Assembly (NCBI GenBank): GCA_913056365.1
Contig: CAJXLT010000003.1
Span: 1-64,000 of the forward strand
Length of the DNA: 64,000 nucleotides
DNA from: an uncultured Paenibacillaceae bacterium
GTDB lineage: Bacteria; Bacillota; Bacilli; Paenibacillales; K13
Reading direction: 5' to 3'
The notes under the pieces were generated by a model. It saw only the letters and a program-made list of their open reading frames with translations, was not told the origin of the DNA and ran no database searches. The stretch's first letter is position 1. Each line of letters starts with the position of its first letter. Below, one piece after another: positions 16,822 to 25,048 of this stretch. The translations under genes and the position numbers were made by a program.

Positions 16822-17775
16822 ATGAAATATAGAAGGCTTGGCAAAACCGGGATAGAGGTCTCCGCACTAAGCTTCGGGGCATCTTCTCTAGGCTCCGTCT
16901 TTCGCGAGGTCAAGGAGGAAGCGTGCATGCGTACAGTGCATACAGCTTTGGATCAGGGTATAAATTTCATCGACGTATCGCCCTATTATGGCTTGACCCA
17001 AGCAGAGACGATGCTGGGTAAGGCGATCAAGACGATTCCGCGAGATCGATATTATCTCTCTACCAAGGCTGGACGTTATGGCGCTGATGTGTTCGACTTC
17101 TCGAAACAGCGGATCATCAGCAGCCTGGAGGACAGTCTGAGGCGGCTGCATACAGACTACGTGGACATCTTATTTCTGCATGACATCGAGTTCGTGCCGG
17201 CCGCTATCATTCTGGAAGAGGCCTTGCCCGCATTGGAGCAATTAAAGCAGGAAGGGAAGATTCGATTCAAGGGCATTTGCGGCCTCCCGCTGGAGCTGTT
17301 CGAAGCTATGCTTCCCCAGATCGAGGTGGATGCGATCATCTCGTACTGTCATTATTCGTTGAACGATTCATCGCTGGTGAATCTCCTTCCATTCATAGAG
17401 CAGTACAACATCGGCTTGGTCAATGCCTCTCCCTTATCCATGGGTCTGTTGAGCATCGATGGCGTCCCGGATTGGCATCCTGCGCCAGACGAAGTGAAGC
17501 GGGTTTGCAAGCAGGCTGCTCAATACTGTGCGGAGCACGGAGAGTTGATAGCGAAGCTGGCTATTCAATATTCCACTGCCAATGAACGCATTCCGACTAC
17601 ATTAGTCAGCACAGCGAATCCTGATAATATTCGCAACAATATTGCTTATATGAACGAGCCTGTCAATCATGAACTCATGGAGGCTGTGTTGGAGATTTTA
17701 AAGCCTGTTGCGAATCAGACATGGGTGAGTGGAAGGCCGGAATACAACCAGAAGATTATGGGGAGTGGTGCATGA
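16822..17775 (+). CDS. Aldo/keto reductase, L-fucose/L-galactose dehydrogenase-like
   Basis: 317 aa, single AKR barrel. The N-terminus RRLGKTGIEVSALSFGASSL with GSVF closely resembles plant L-galactose dehydrogenase and bacterial L-fucose dehydrogenases. Catalytic tetrad candidates: Asp and Tyr in NFIDVSPYYG, Lys in YLSTKAGRYG, His in DILFLHDIEF. It would oxidise the sugar at C1 with NAD(P)+ to a lactone that the upstream-encoded lactonase opens. GGGAGGAA lies about 9 nt upstream. The stop TGA (17773-17775) directly precedes the next ATG, so translation is coupled to the alcohol dehydrogenase. The substrate is inferred from the adjacent fucosidase locus. Confidence 0.87.
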   Translation: MKYRRLGKTGIEVSALSFGASSLGSVFREVKEEACMRTVHTALDQGINFIDVSPYYGLTQAETMLGKAIKTIPRDRYYLSTKAGRYGADVFDFSKQRIISSLEDSLRRLHTDYVDILFLHDIEFVPAAIILEEALPALEQLKQEGKIRFKGICGLPLELFEAMLPQIEVDAIISYCHYSLNDSSLVNLLPFIEQYNIGLVNASPLSMGLLSIDGVPDWHPAPDEVKRVCKQAAQYCAEHGELIAKLAIQYSTANERIPTTLVSTANPDNIRNNIAYMNEPVNHELMEAVLEILKPVANQTWVSGRPEYNQKIMGSGA

Positions 17776-18789
17776 ATGAAGGGGATTGTATGTCAGGGAG
17801 TCAATCGATTCGCGCCAGTTGAATTGCCTGATCCATCACTGTCTGATGGGCATGCCATCGTGCGGATCAAGCGCGTTGGCATATGTGGTACAGATCAGCA
17901 TGCTTATCGGGGCAACCAGCCTTTTTTTACTTACCCGCGTATTCTGGGGCATGAATTGGCAGGTATCATTGAGGATATCGGACCCAACGACAAGGGGCTT
18001 GGCATTGGCGATCAAGTAGGAGTCATGCCTTATCTGAATTGCGGCCATTGCATCGCTTGCCGCAACGGAAGTCCGAATTGCTGTGTGAACATACGAGTGT
18101 TGGGAGTTCATGTGGATGGAGGAATGCGTGAACGGATGACTGTACCGATTGGTCATCTCATCCATACGAAGGGGCTTACGCTGGATCAATCTGCAGTGCT
18201 CGAGCCGTTGAGCATTGGAGCGCATGCGGTCAGAAGAGCGGAGCTTAAGCTGGGGGAGACAGTTCTCGTGATCGGCGCGGGCCCTATCGGACTCGGGGTG
18301 ATGGCGTTCGCCAACTATCAGGGAGCCAAGGTAATCGCGATGGACATCCATGACCAGCGCCTGGCGTTCTGCAAGGAATGGGCACATGTTGACGAAACGA
18401 TCCATGCCCTCCATGATCCCAAATCTCGGCTGGAGGACATCACAGATGGAGACTATCCAACGGTGGTGTTCGATGCTACCGGCAATGTTCATTCCATGAG
18501 CCAGTCGTTCCAATGGGTTGCACATGGCGGGAAGCTGGTTTATGTAGGCTTGGTTAAAGCGGATATTTCCTTCCATGACCCTGAATTTCATAAACGGGAA
18601 ATGACGCTATTGGGCAGCAGGAATGCTACGGAAGAAGATTTCGACACGGTGCTGCATGCGTTGCGTCAAGGCAACATCGATGTGGACCGATTCATTACCC
18701 ATCGGGCGCCATTCGATAAGATGATCGATTCATTCGAAGCTTGGCTCAACCCCGAGGCGAAGGTGATAAAAGCAATAGTCGAGCTGTAA
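17776..18789 (+). CDS. Zinc-dependent medium-chain alcohol dehydrogenase
   Basis: 337 aa. MDR-family marks: catalytic zinc ligands in GICGTDQHAY and GHELAG, structural-zinc cysteines in CGHCIACRNGSPNCC, and the Rossmann motif VIGAGPIGLG. Such enzymes in sugar loci oxidise polyols or sugar acids (threonine/sorbitol/galactonate-type dehydrogenases). It could oxidise a 2-keto-3-deoxy-fuconate-like intermediate, or another sugar alcohol; sequence alone does not decide. The start immediately follows the reductase stop. A perfect hairpin (18799-18820) follows the stop codon, and a cre site then precedes the transporter operon. Confidence 0.88.
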   Translation: MKGIVCQGVNRFAPVELPDPSLSDGHAIVRIKRVGICGTDQHAYRGNQPFFTYPRILGHELAGIIEDIGPNDKGLGIGDQVGVMPYLNCGHCIACRNGSPNCCVNIRVLGVHVDGGMRERMTVPIGHLIHTKGLTLDQSAVLEPLSIGAHAVRRAELKLGETVLVIGAGPIGLGVMAFANYQGAKVIAMDIHDQRLAFCKEWAHVDETIHALHDPKSRLEDITDGDYPTVVFDATGNVHSMSQSFQWVAHGGKLVYVGLVKADISFHDPEFHKREMTLLGSRNATEEDFDTVLHALRQGNIDVDRFITHRAPFDKMIDSFEAWLNPEAKVIKAIVEL

Positions 18790-18798
18790 GTGGCAATA

Positions 18799-18820
18799 GG
18801 CAGGATGAAGAGATCCTGCC
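18799..18820 (+). terminator. Hairpin without U-tract after the dehydrogenase gene
   Basis: GGCAGGAT (18799-18806) pairs perfectly with ATCCTGCC (18813-18820) around GAAGAG. It is followed by CCCC and A-rich DNA rather than T, so it may be a weak terminator or a 3'-end stabiliser of the GH31 operon mRNA. Confidence 0.4.
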
Positions 18821-18832
18821 CCCCAAAAAGAA

Positions 18833-18846
18833 TGAAAGCGCTTACA
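18833..18846. promoter_or_regulatory. cre site (CcpA-type catabolite control)
   Basis: TGAAAGCGCTTACA matches the consensus TGWNANCGNTNWCA at every position. It lies 96 bp upstream of the first permease start, so the transporter operon is probably subject to carbon catabolite control. Confidence 0.75.
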
Positions 18847-18941
18847 TAAAATATTGAAAATGCACACCCTCTTATACAGAATGATGACTATATTACCGAG
18901 CTCGCTGCTTTTACAATGATAGTGAAAGGAGTGAGCACACT

Positions 18942-19916
18942 ATGGAGGCTGAAACGATAAAGGCAGAGATGGCGATCAATCGATCCTCCGTTTGGAAGCG
19001 CTTCAAGAAACAGCGGAGCGCACATTTCTTCGTATGGATCGGGTTGATGTACCTGTTCGTGTTCGCATACACACCGATGTTCGGCATTTTAATGGCCTTC
19101 AAGGATTATTCGATTGTAACCGGTATCAAGGGGATATTCACCAGCGAGTGGGTCGGATTCCGGTATTTCATTGAGTTTTATAACGAATATAAGTTTTACA
19201 ATATCGTGAGAAATACATTGGCACTCAGCTTCCTGAAGGTGGTTTTTACATTTCCGGTGCCTATCTTGTTCGCCATCATGTTGAACGAAGTGAAGCATCT
19301 GCCATTTAAGAGGGTCGTACAGACTGTAAGCTATCTGCCTCATTTCATATCCTGGGTTGTGGTGCTGGGATTGGCCTTCACTTTTTTCTCCAGTCATGTT
19401 GGACTTGTAAATCAGGTGCTTCTTGCTTGGGGTTGGATTGAGGATCCGCTTCCTATCTTGACGGGCTCCTCCTATTTCTGGGGATTGGCGGTTGGAAGCG
19501 CCATGTGGAAGGAAGCAGGCTGGTGGGCAATTATCTTCCTGGCTGCCATGGCAGGAATCAATCCAGCACTTTATGAGGCCGCTCAAATTGACGGTGCTGG
19601 GAGGCTGGCGCGTATTTGGCACATCACGCTGCCTGGCATTAAAGGGACTGTGGTCGTTGTGTTGATCTTAACAATCGGGAGTATTCTTGGCGGCGGTCTG
19701 GTCGGCTCGAATTTCGAGCAAGCTTATCTTATGGGGAACGCCAACAATAATGATACTTCGGAAATTGTACAAACCTATGCCTTTAAGGTGGGCCTTGCTC
19801 AAGGCAGATATTCGTATGCGGCTGCGATTGATCTCGTGCAATCTATCATTTCCGTCATCTTGATCTTCAGCAGCAACTATATAGCCAAGAGATTTTCAGG
19901 ATCGGGATTGTTCTAA
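18942..19916 (+). CDS. Sugar ABC transporter permease, LplB/YteP type
   Basis: 324 aa, six predicted membrane segments; the first follows the basic stretch SSVWKRFKKQRS. The EAA loop is EAAQIDGAGRLARIWHITLPG. This belongs to the CUT1 subgroup LplB, which pairs with a YtcP-type partner (next gene) and usually borrows a shared MsmX-type ATPase; none is encoded here. AAAGGAG is 11 nt upstream. It opens an operon of permease, permease, binding lipoprotein. Proximity to GH95, GH43 and GH31 genes points to oligosaccharides carrying fucose and xylose as cargo. A perfect cre site lies upstream. Confidence 0.9.
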   Translation: MEAETIKAEMAINRSSVWKRFKKQRSAHFFVWIGLMYLFVFAYTPMFGILMAFKDYSIVTGIKGIFTSEWVGFRYFIEFYNEYKFYNIVRNTLALSFLKVVFTFPVPILFAIMLNEVKHLPFKRVVQTVSYLPHFISWVVVLGLAFTFFSSHVGLVNQVLLAWGWIEDPLPILTGSSYFWGLAVGSAMWKEAGWWAIIFLAAMAGINPALYEAAQIDGAGRLARIWHITLPGIKGTVVVVLILTIGSILGGGLVGSNFEQAYLMGNANNNDTSEIVQTYAFKVGLAQGRYSYAAAIDLVQSIISVILIFSSNYIAKRFSGSGLF

Positions 19917-19944
19917 CCATGACGGTTGAGAGGGGGGAGACAAC

Positions 19945-20817
19945 ATGAGGAGAAGCAGGGAGGACAAGGTGATTGATACTGCAAACTACGGTTTGCTGCT
20001 CGTCATATTATTCGTGACGGCCTATCCGTTTTATTACTTATTGATCACTTCCTTCAACTCAGGATCAGACGCTTTATTAGGAGGCGCGTATTTTTGGCCA
20101 AGTGATTTTACATTAGAGAATTATAAGACGTTCTTCAACGATCGGAAATGGTTAATCGCATTAGGCGTTAGTGTGATGAGAACGGTAATCGGAGCAGCGA
20201 CTGGAGTCTTGTTCACAAGCCTAATTGCGTACGGTCTGTCAGGCAAGGATTTGGTCTTTAGGAATTTTTATTTTGTCGTCGTCATCTTTGCGATGTATTT
20301 CTCAGGCGGATTAATTCCTTACTATGTCGTCTTACGATCTCTGGGACTTCTCAATTCATTCGGGGTGTATATCATTCCCGCCATGCTGAATACGTTCTTT
20401 CTATTAATCGCCATTTCATTCTTCAGAGAAATCCCGAATGATCTCAAGGAATCGGCGTATATCGATGGTGCGAATGAGCTGACGATATTTTATAAGATCA
20501 TTCTCCCAGTATCCAAGCCATTGCTTGCTACGATGGCCTTGTTCATGGGTGTGGGGCAATGGAATTCCTGGCTGGATGCCGCCTATTTCGTGAGGGATGA
20601 AAATTTAAGAACATTAACCTATCGCATGATTGAGATCATTAACAAGAGCCAAATCCCGCGCGAGTCGATTGCGGCTGCGGCAGGCGCATCCAATGTCACG
20701 AGTTATTCCTTGCAGGTGACGGCGATGATTGTGTCGATTGCGCCCATTATATGCGTATACCCTTTTTTGCAAAAGTACTTTGTGAAAGGCATTATGCTGG
20801 GCTCGGTGAAAGAATGA
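19945..20817 (+). CDS. Sugar ABC transporter permease, YtcP type
   Basis: 290 aa with six membrane segments. The EAA-type loop is ESAYIDGANELTIFYKIILP, and the C-terminus FLQKYFVKGIMLGSVKE is the YtcP-type ending. It is the heterodimer partner of the preceding permease, 28 bp downstream of it. GAGGGGGGAG precedes the ATG. A long perfect palindrome (20826-20847) separates it from the binding-protein gene. Confidence 0.9.
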   Translation: MRRSREDKVIDTANYGLLLVILFVTAYPFYYLLITSFNSGSDALLGGAYFWPSDFTLENYKTFFNDRKWLIALGVSVMRTVIGAATGVLFTSLIAYGLSGKDLVFRNFYFVVVIFAMYFSGGLIPYYVVLRSLGLLNSFGVYIIPAMLNTFFLLIAISFFREIPNDLKESAYIDGANELTIFYKIILPVSKPLLATMALFMGVGQWNSWLDAAYFVRDENLRTLTYRMIEIINKSQIPRESIAAAAGASNVTSYSLQVTAMIVSIAPIICVYPFLQKYFVKGIMLGSVKE

Positions 20818-20825
20818 GTTGACGT

Positions 20826-20847
20826 TATTAAAGCGCACGCTTTAATA
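20826..20847. repeat. Perfect 10-bp inverted repeat between permease and binding-protein genes
   Basis: TATTAAAGCG (20826-20835) and CGCTTTAATA (20838-20847) are separated only by CA. It lies 8 bp after the permease stop and 26 bp before the binding-protein start. It could be an operator for a LacI-like protein or an mRNA processing/stabilising hairpin that raises binding-protein expression; sequence does not decide. Confidence 0.6.
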
Positions 20848-20873
20848 TATACTATTCAATTGGAGGGTTCTAA

Positions 20874-22430
20874 ATGAAACAGAGCGTACATGTTCTGGCT
20901 ATTCTATCTCTCATCCTGGTTTTGTTGGCTGCATGTTCCAGTGGCGGCAATGCCCCGTCCGAACGAACGCCAAACAACGATTCCGCGATAGAGGACAATG
21001 GTACTGGCAATGAAGAAATTGTAGAATTATCCCTATTCATCAATCATTCCTGGTATCCAGTCCGGGAGTGGTCGGGATCAATTGCAGAGGAAATAACGAA
21101 AAGAACAGGCGTGAAGCTGAATGTGACAGTAGCCGCAGATGGGGAACAATTGCCATTAATGATTGCTTCCGGCGATCTGCCTGATATGGTGTTTACAGTG
21201 AGGGAGCCGAGATTAGAAAATCCGGATATGTCCTATCCTTGGAACGAACTGATTGAGGAGTATGCCCCGGACTTCCAGCTCGATCAAGCCAGAGTGGCGG
21301 TCAATACTGCGCCTGACGGGAATTTCTATACGGTACTGAATGCGTTTGCAACACCTGAAGAATGGGAGCAAAATCCTTATGCGCTGGGGAATGACGGGAA
21401 TCCGGGCATTGCAGTCAGACAGGATATCATGGACGAGCTTGGCATTGCAAGCATCGAAACCATCGACGAATTCATGGCTGCACTTGAGCAAGTCCGAAAT
21501 CAGTACCCAGATATGGTGCCGCTAACAATGGATATTGAGTGGATCTCGCAATATTTCAAGATGCAATTTGGCATTCCGCCGCACAGCTCCTGGTACGAGC
21601 AGAATGGTCAATTGAAGCATGTGAATACACATCCGAGTATGCTGGACTATTACAAGTTTATGAATCGTCTTTATCGGAATGGCTATATTCTTGCGGAGAA
21701 CTTCACCTACAGCAATGATCAGATTGATGATGAATATGCGACGACGGGCAGAGCTTTCGCGCATAGCCATACCGTCAGCGTGGCCAATGCGGATATGGCT
21801 AAAGCGGCAACCCAAGGTCATGATCTCACCTTCACAATGCTGCCTTCTACCTTGACGGATGAAGCTTACAACTTGAGTACAGGCACAGGCTTCTCCGGAG
21901 TGTACATTACCAAGAACAATCAAAACCCGGAAAAGAGTATTGAGTTCCTTCAATTTCTGGCGAGTGAGGAAGGCAAGGAGCTTGTTATGTTCGGCATCGA
22001 GGGCGAGCATTGGAACTGGCATGAAGATGGATATCCCGAATTCCATTATGATGTGAACGATGCTGAATATGTCAATAGTGAAGGTCTAAAGTGGTGGTAC
22101 CTGTACTCCGACGCTATCGTCGAGGGATTGCGCGGCTACGTGCCTGGCACGCAAACGACTAAAGCGCTGCAGGAAATTAAGGAAATTACAGATTATAACC
22201 CGTCTATAGGCATGATAAAATTGCAGGACGGCACGAATGAGAAGGTCATATTCGACAAAATTGATGAAATGGTCGTCAATGAAGAAATCAAGATTTACTT
22301 GGCTGAGTCGGAAGCCGCCGCAGAACAAGCTTATCAGAATATGATGCGGTTGGCTGAAGACATAGGATTGAACGAGCTCGAGAGCTGGGCTACGGAAGAA
22401 TATCAGAAAGTACAGGAACTTTTTGAGTAG
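20874..22430 (+). CDS. Extracellular sugar-binding lipoprotein (LplA-like)
   Basis: 518 aa. Lipoprotein signal with lipobox LLAAC (Cys at about residue 21), then a Ser/Asn-rich tether and a large binding domain typical of LplA-type CUT1 solute-binding proteins (VELSLFINHSWYPVREWSGS; TGVKLNVTVAADGEQLPLMI). It captures the oligosaccharide for the two permeases encoded just upstream and is lipid-anchored outside the membrane. GGAGGG lies 6 nt before the ATG. A terminator follows, so it ends the operon. The reverse order (permeases first) differs from the second transporter, where the binding protein comes first. Confidence 0.9.
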   Translation: MKQSVHVLAILSLILVLLAACSSGGNAPSERTPNNDSAIEDNGTGNEEIVELSLFINHSWYPVREWSGSIAEEITKRTGVKLNVTVAADGEQLPLMIASGDLPDMVFTVREPRLENPDMSYPWNELIEEYAPDFQLDQARVAVNTAPDGNFYTVLNAFATPEEWEQNPYALGNDGNPGIAVRQDIMDELGIASIETIDEFMAALEQVRNQYPDMVPLTMDIEWISQYFKMQFGIPPHSSWYEQNGQLKHVNTHPSMLDYYKFMNRLYRNGYILAENFTYSNDQIDDEYATTGRAFAHSHTVSVANADMAKAATQGHDLTFTMLPSTLTDEAYNLSTGTGFSGVYITKNNQNPEKSIEFLQFLASEEGKELVMFGIEGEHWNWHEDGYPEFHYDVNDAEYVNSEGLKWWYLYSDAIVEGLRGYVPGTQTTKALQEIKEITDYNPSIGMIKLQDGTNEKVIFDKIDEMVVNEEIKIYLAESEAAAEQAYQNMMRLAEDIGLNELESWATEEYQKVQELFE

Positions 22431-22448
22431 ACTTGACAGTGAGGGTTG

Positions 22449-22477
22449 AAAAAGGGGTCTGACTGGGCCCCTTTTTT
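22449..22477 (+). terminator. Rho-independent terminator after the first binding-protein gene
   Basis: AAAAAGGGG (22449-22457) pairs with CCCCTTTTT (22468-22476), loop TCTGACTGGG, then more T. Confidence 0.9.
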
Positions 22478-22533
22478 CCCATATGATGAAGATGCGGTAA
22501 CACTTGCATCCAACACAGGGACGTGAAGGTTCA

Positions 22534-24300
22534 TTGAGATCTCTTGTTTCCAGGATTGGAATTGCCAAGAAAATGGTGATCGGTTATTTTATCATTATCT
22601 TTGTGCCGGTGATCGCTTTCGGTATTTATTACTACAACCAACTATACGTTAGCATGATTGAGGAATATGCAAGCGGCAAGCAGCAAATTATCGAGCAATC
22701 CCATTCCAATCTTAGAATTGATTTGCTGCAACTGGAATCGAATTATGGGTTGTTTCAATACAATACCAATGTGATCGATTATTTGAACGGGATGTACCAA
22801 TCCGAGTGGGAGTATGTCTATGCCTTCCAGAAGCATATCAATCCCCTGCTGTCGTATGCGCTTTCCGGGAATTCCAATCTTCAAGCGATCCGGATGTACA
22901 AGTTCCATGAACGCATTCTTTCGGCTCCTGATCAAATCGTCAGTTTCGAGGAATTGCCTGACGATATTCAAGCTGAACTTGACTTGCTCGTACCGGGCGA
23001 GGGGAAGTGGCTGTATCAACTGTCTGCATCCCAGCGTTGGTCCTTGGTTTATTACCAGACAATGTACGCCGAGCGGTTCTCCAAGAAGGTCGGTGTATTC
23101 GCCGTAGAGGTTGATCCGAGGCTCATTCATGGCTTCGTCGATACACTGAGTCATGAAGGGCGATCCGAGGTTTACTTGTTTACAGAGGATTTCACATTCC
23201 GATCTCCTGACGTGAGGGAAGATCTGGTGAGTAGGATGCAAGAGCAGCCGACCGATTACTTCTTTATGGACAACAAGCGCATCATTGTCAATCATCTTGT
23301 TATTGACGAACTCGGCTTAAGGGTAGCGGTTGTCAGTCAAGTGGAAGATATATTTGCCAGGATGGCAGAGAAGCAAGTTGTCTTGATCCTGACTATATCG
23401 GGGCTGCTGCTCCTATTGTCCGGTATCTATTACTTGCTGACCTCATCCATTACGAAACGGTTGTCCAGGTTGGCCAGACACATGAGGCATGTGGGGGAGA
23501 ACAACTTCAAAGCCTTGAATCATCGAGAGGAACCGGATGAAATCGGGTATTTGACCTACACCTACAACGCTATGCTGCAGCGCATGGATGAGCTGGTCAA
23601 TAAGGTGCAACGTTCCGAGCTGCTGCGCCAGGAGGTTGCCTACAAGGCTTTGCAGGCACAGGTGAAACCTCACTTCCTGTACAATACGCTGGAGACGATT
23701 CGTATGCTGGCCGAGACGAACGAGGACTACGAAGTGGCAGACATCGCTTATTCATTCGGGCAATTGATGCGTTACAGCCTGTCGAATGATCATCAGCAAA
23801 TTAAACTAAGTGATGAGGTTAAGAACATTGACGATTACATGAAGATTCAAAAAGTACGATTAGGGAAGCGGCTTGATTATGGCTTTGATATCAAAGCCCG
23901 AACAGAGCTTATTCCCTGTCCGCAATTTATTCTACAGCCGCTTGTCGAGAATTGCATTGTTCACGGCTTGTCCGCTGTGCGCAGGACGTGCCGGATTGAG
24001 ATCCGCATCAGCGAAGACGACCGTTATGTCTATATTGAAATCTCAGACGACGGTGTGGGTATTCCGGCGGACAGATTGGAAGGGATAAGGAAGGTCTTGA
24101 AGAATGCAGTCTATATGAAAGACTTCTCAACCCATGACGGGGGCCATGGTTTGTACAATGTCAGTGAAAGAATCAAAGCCTTCTACGGCGAGGACTCCCG
24201 AATTGAGGTCGATAGCAGCGGGGCCGAAGGGACGATCTTCCATCTATATTTGAACAAAAAAGGGATGTTCAAGCATGTTGAAACTGCTGGTAGTCGATGA
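22534..24300 (+). CDS. YesM/LytS-type sensor histidine kinase
   Basis: 588 aa from TTG 22534. Two membrane segments (about residues 13-32 and 285-306) enclose a large extracellular sensor domain; a HAMP-like region and His_kinase domain follow, with the phosphoacceptor in VKPHFLYNTLETIRML, and an ATPase with EISDDGVGIP and GGHGLYNVSERI. Starts are ambiguous: TTG 22534 has GAAGG only 4 nt upstream; TTG 22504 is in frame but lacks a site. It overlaps the regulator gene by 26 bp. With that regulator it should sense an external sugar, possibly through the binding lipoprotein, and control the adjoining transporter and glycosidase genes. Confidence 0.88.
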   Translation: MRSLVSRIGIAKKMVIGYFIIIFVPVIAFGIYYYNQLYVSMIEEYASGKQQIIEQSHSNLRIDLLQLESNYGLFQYNTNVIDYLNGMYQSEWEYVYAFQKHINPLLSYALSGNSNLQAIRMYKFHERILSAPDQIVSFEELPDDIQAELDLLVPGEGKWLYQLSASQRWSLVYYQTMYAERFSKKVGVFAVEVDPRLIHGFVDTLSHEGRSEVYLFTEDFTFRSPDVREDLVSRMQEQPTDYFFMDNKRIIVNHLVIDELGLRVAVVSQVEDIFARMAEKQVVLILTISGLLLLLSGIYYLLTSSITKRLSRLARHMRHVGENNFKALNHREEPDEIGYLTYTYNAMLQRMDELVNKVQRSELLRQEVAYKALQAQVKPHFLYNTLETIRMLAETNEDYEVADIAYSFGQLMRYSLSNDHQQIKLSDEVKNIDDYMKIQKVRLGKRLDYGFDIKARTELIPCPQFILQPLVENCIVHGLSAVRRTCRIEIRISEDDRYVYIEISDDGVGIPADRLEGIRKVLKNAVYMKDFSTHDGGHGLYNVSERIKAFYGEDSRIEVDSSGAEGTIFHLYLNKKGMFKHVETAGSR

Positions 24301-25042
24301 TGAGTTGGTGATCTTGCAGGGGATTGTCAAAATCCTAAAGGAAGGAAATACGCCGTTCACGCAAATTGAAAGCGCTATGGATGCGATCGATGCCCTGTCC
24401 AAGTTATCGCATTTCTCCCCCGACTTGATCATTACAGACATTACTATGCCTGAGATGAACGGACTTGCATTTATACAAGAGGTGAAGTCCCGTGGGCTAT
24501 GCGACCGATTTGTTATTCTGACTGGCTATGATGAGTTTGCCTATGCGAAACAAGCGATCCGTGTTCAAGTCATTGATTACTTGTTAAAGCCCATCAATAA
24601 ACGGGAAATTCTGACACTGCTCAGAAATGTGGCGAAAGAGATTTTTGAGGAAAAGGATTTTTGGGAGAAGCAGGACCAGCATCAGCAGGAATCGGCGTAT
24701 GGGGATCATGTGGACAAAATCATACATTTCATACAGCAGCATTATCATCAGGATCTATCGCTGGAACAATTCTCAGAGCTTACCGCGTTACACCCCAGTT
24801 ATGTAAGTCAATTGTTCAAGAAGGAAACAGGCGTCTCCCTCATTCAATACTTGCAAGATTTTAGAATCGCGAAGGCAAAGGAACTGTTAATGAAAAAAAA
24901 GAGCTTGCCTGTTCAACTGATTGGGCATCAGGTGGGATTCGAAAACCCGCAGCATTTCATGAAGGTGTTCAAAAAAGTTGCAGGCTGCACGCCGGGAACT
25001 TTCAGGGATAACAATGGCAATCCTAATTCGTCAGGAGGATGA
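24275..25042 (+). CDS. Short YesN-type response regulator (receiver plus AraC domain)
   Basis: 255 aa. Receiver at residues 1-120 with phosphoacceptor Asp in PDLIITDITMPEMNG and Lys in YLLKPINK; AraC double helix-turn-helix at about 150-250 (LSLEQFSELTALHPSYVSQL, IGHQVGFENPQHFMKVFK). It lacks the 150-300 residue central linker found in most YesN proteins, including the two others in this window (542 and 381 aa). Start ATG lies inside the kinase 3' end, with AAAGGG 8 nt before it. It probably activates the transporter and/or the GH95-GH43 genes that directly follow (7 bp gap to GH95). Confidence 0.9.
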   Translation: MLKLLVVDDELVILQGIVKILKEGNTPFTQIESAMDAIDALSKLSHFSPDLIITDITMPEMNGLAFIQEVKSRGLCDRFVILTGYDEFAYAKQAIRVQVIDYLLKPINKREILTLLRNVAKEIFEEKDFWEKQDQHQQESAYGDHVDKIIHFIQQHYHQDLSLEQFSELTALHPSYVSQLFKKETGVSLIQYLQDFRIAKAKELLMKKKSLPVQLIGHQVGFENPQHFMKVFKKVAGCTPGTFRDNNGNPNSSGG

Positions 25043-25048
25043 ACAGTC

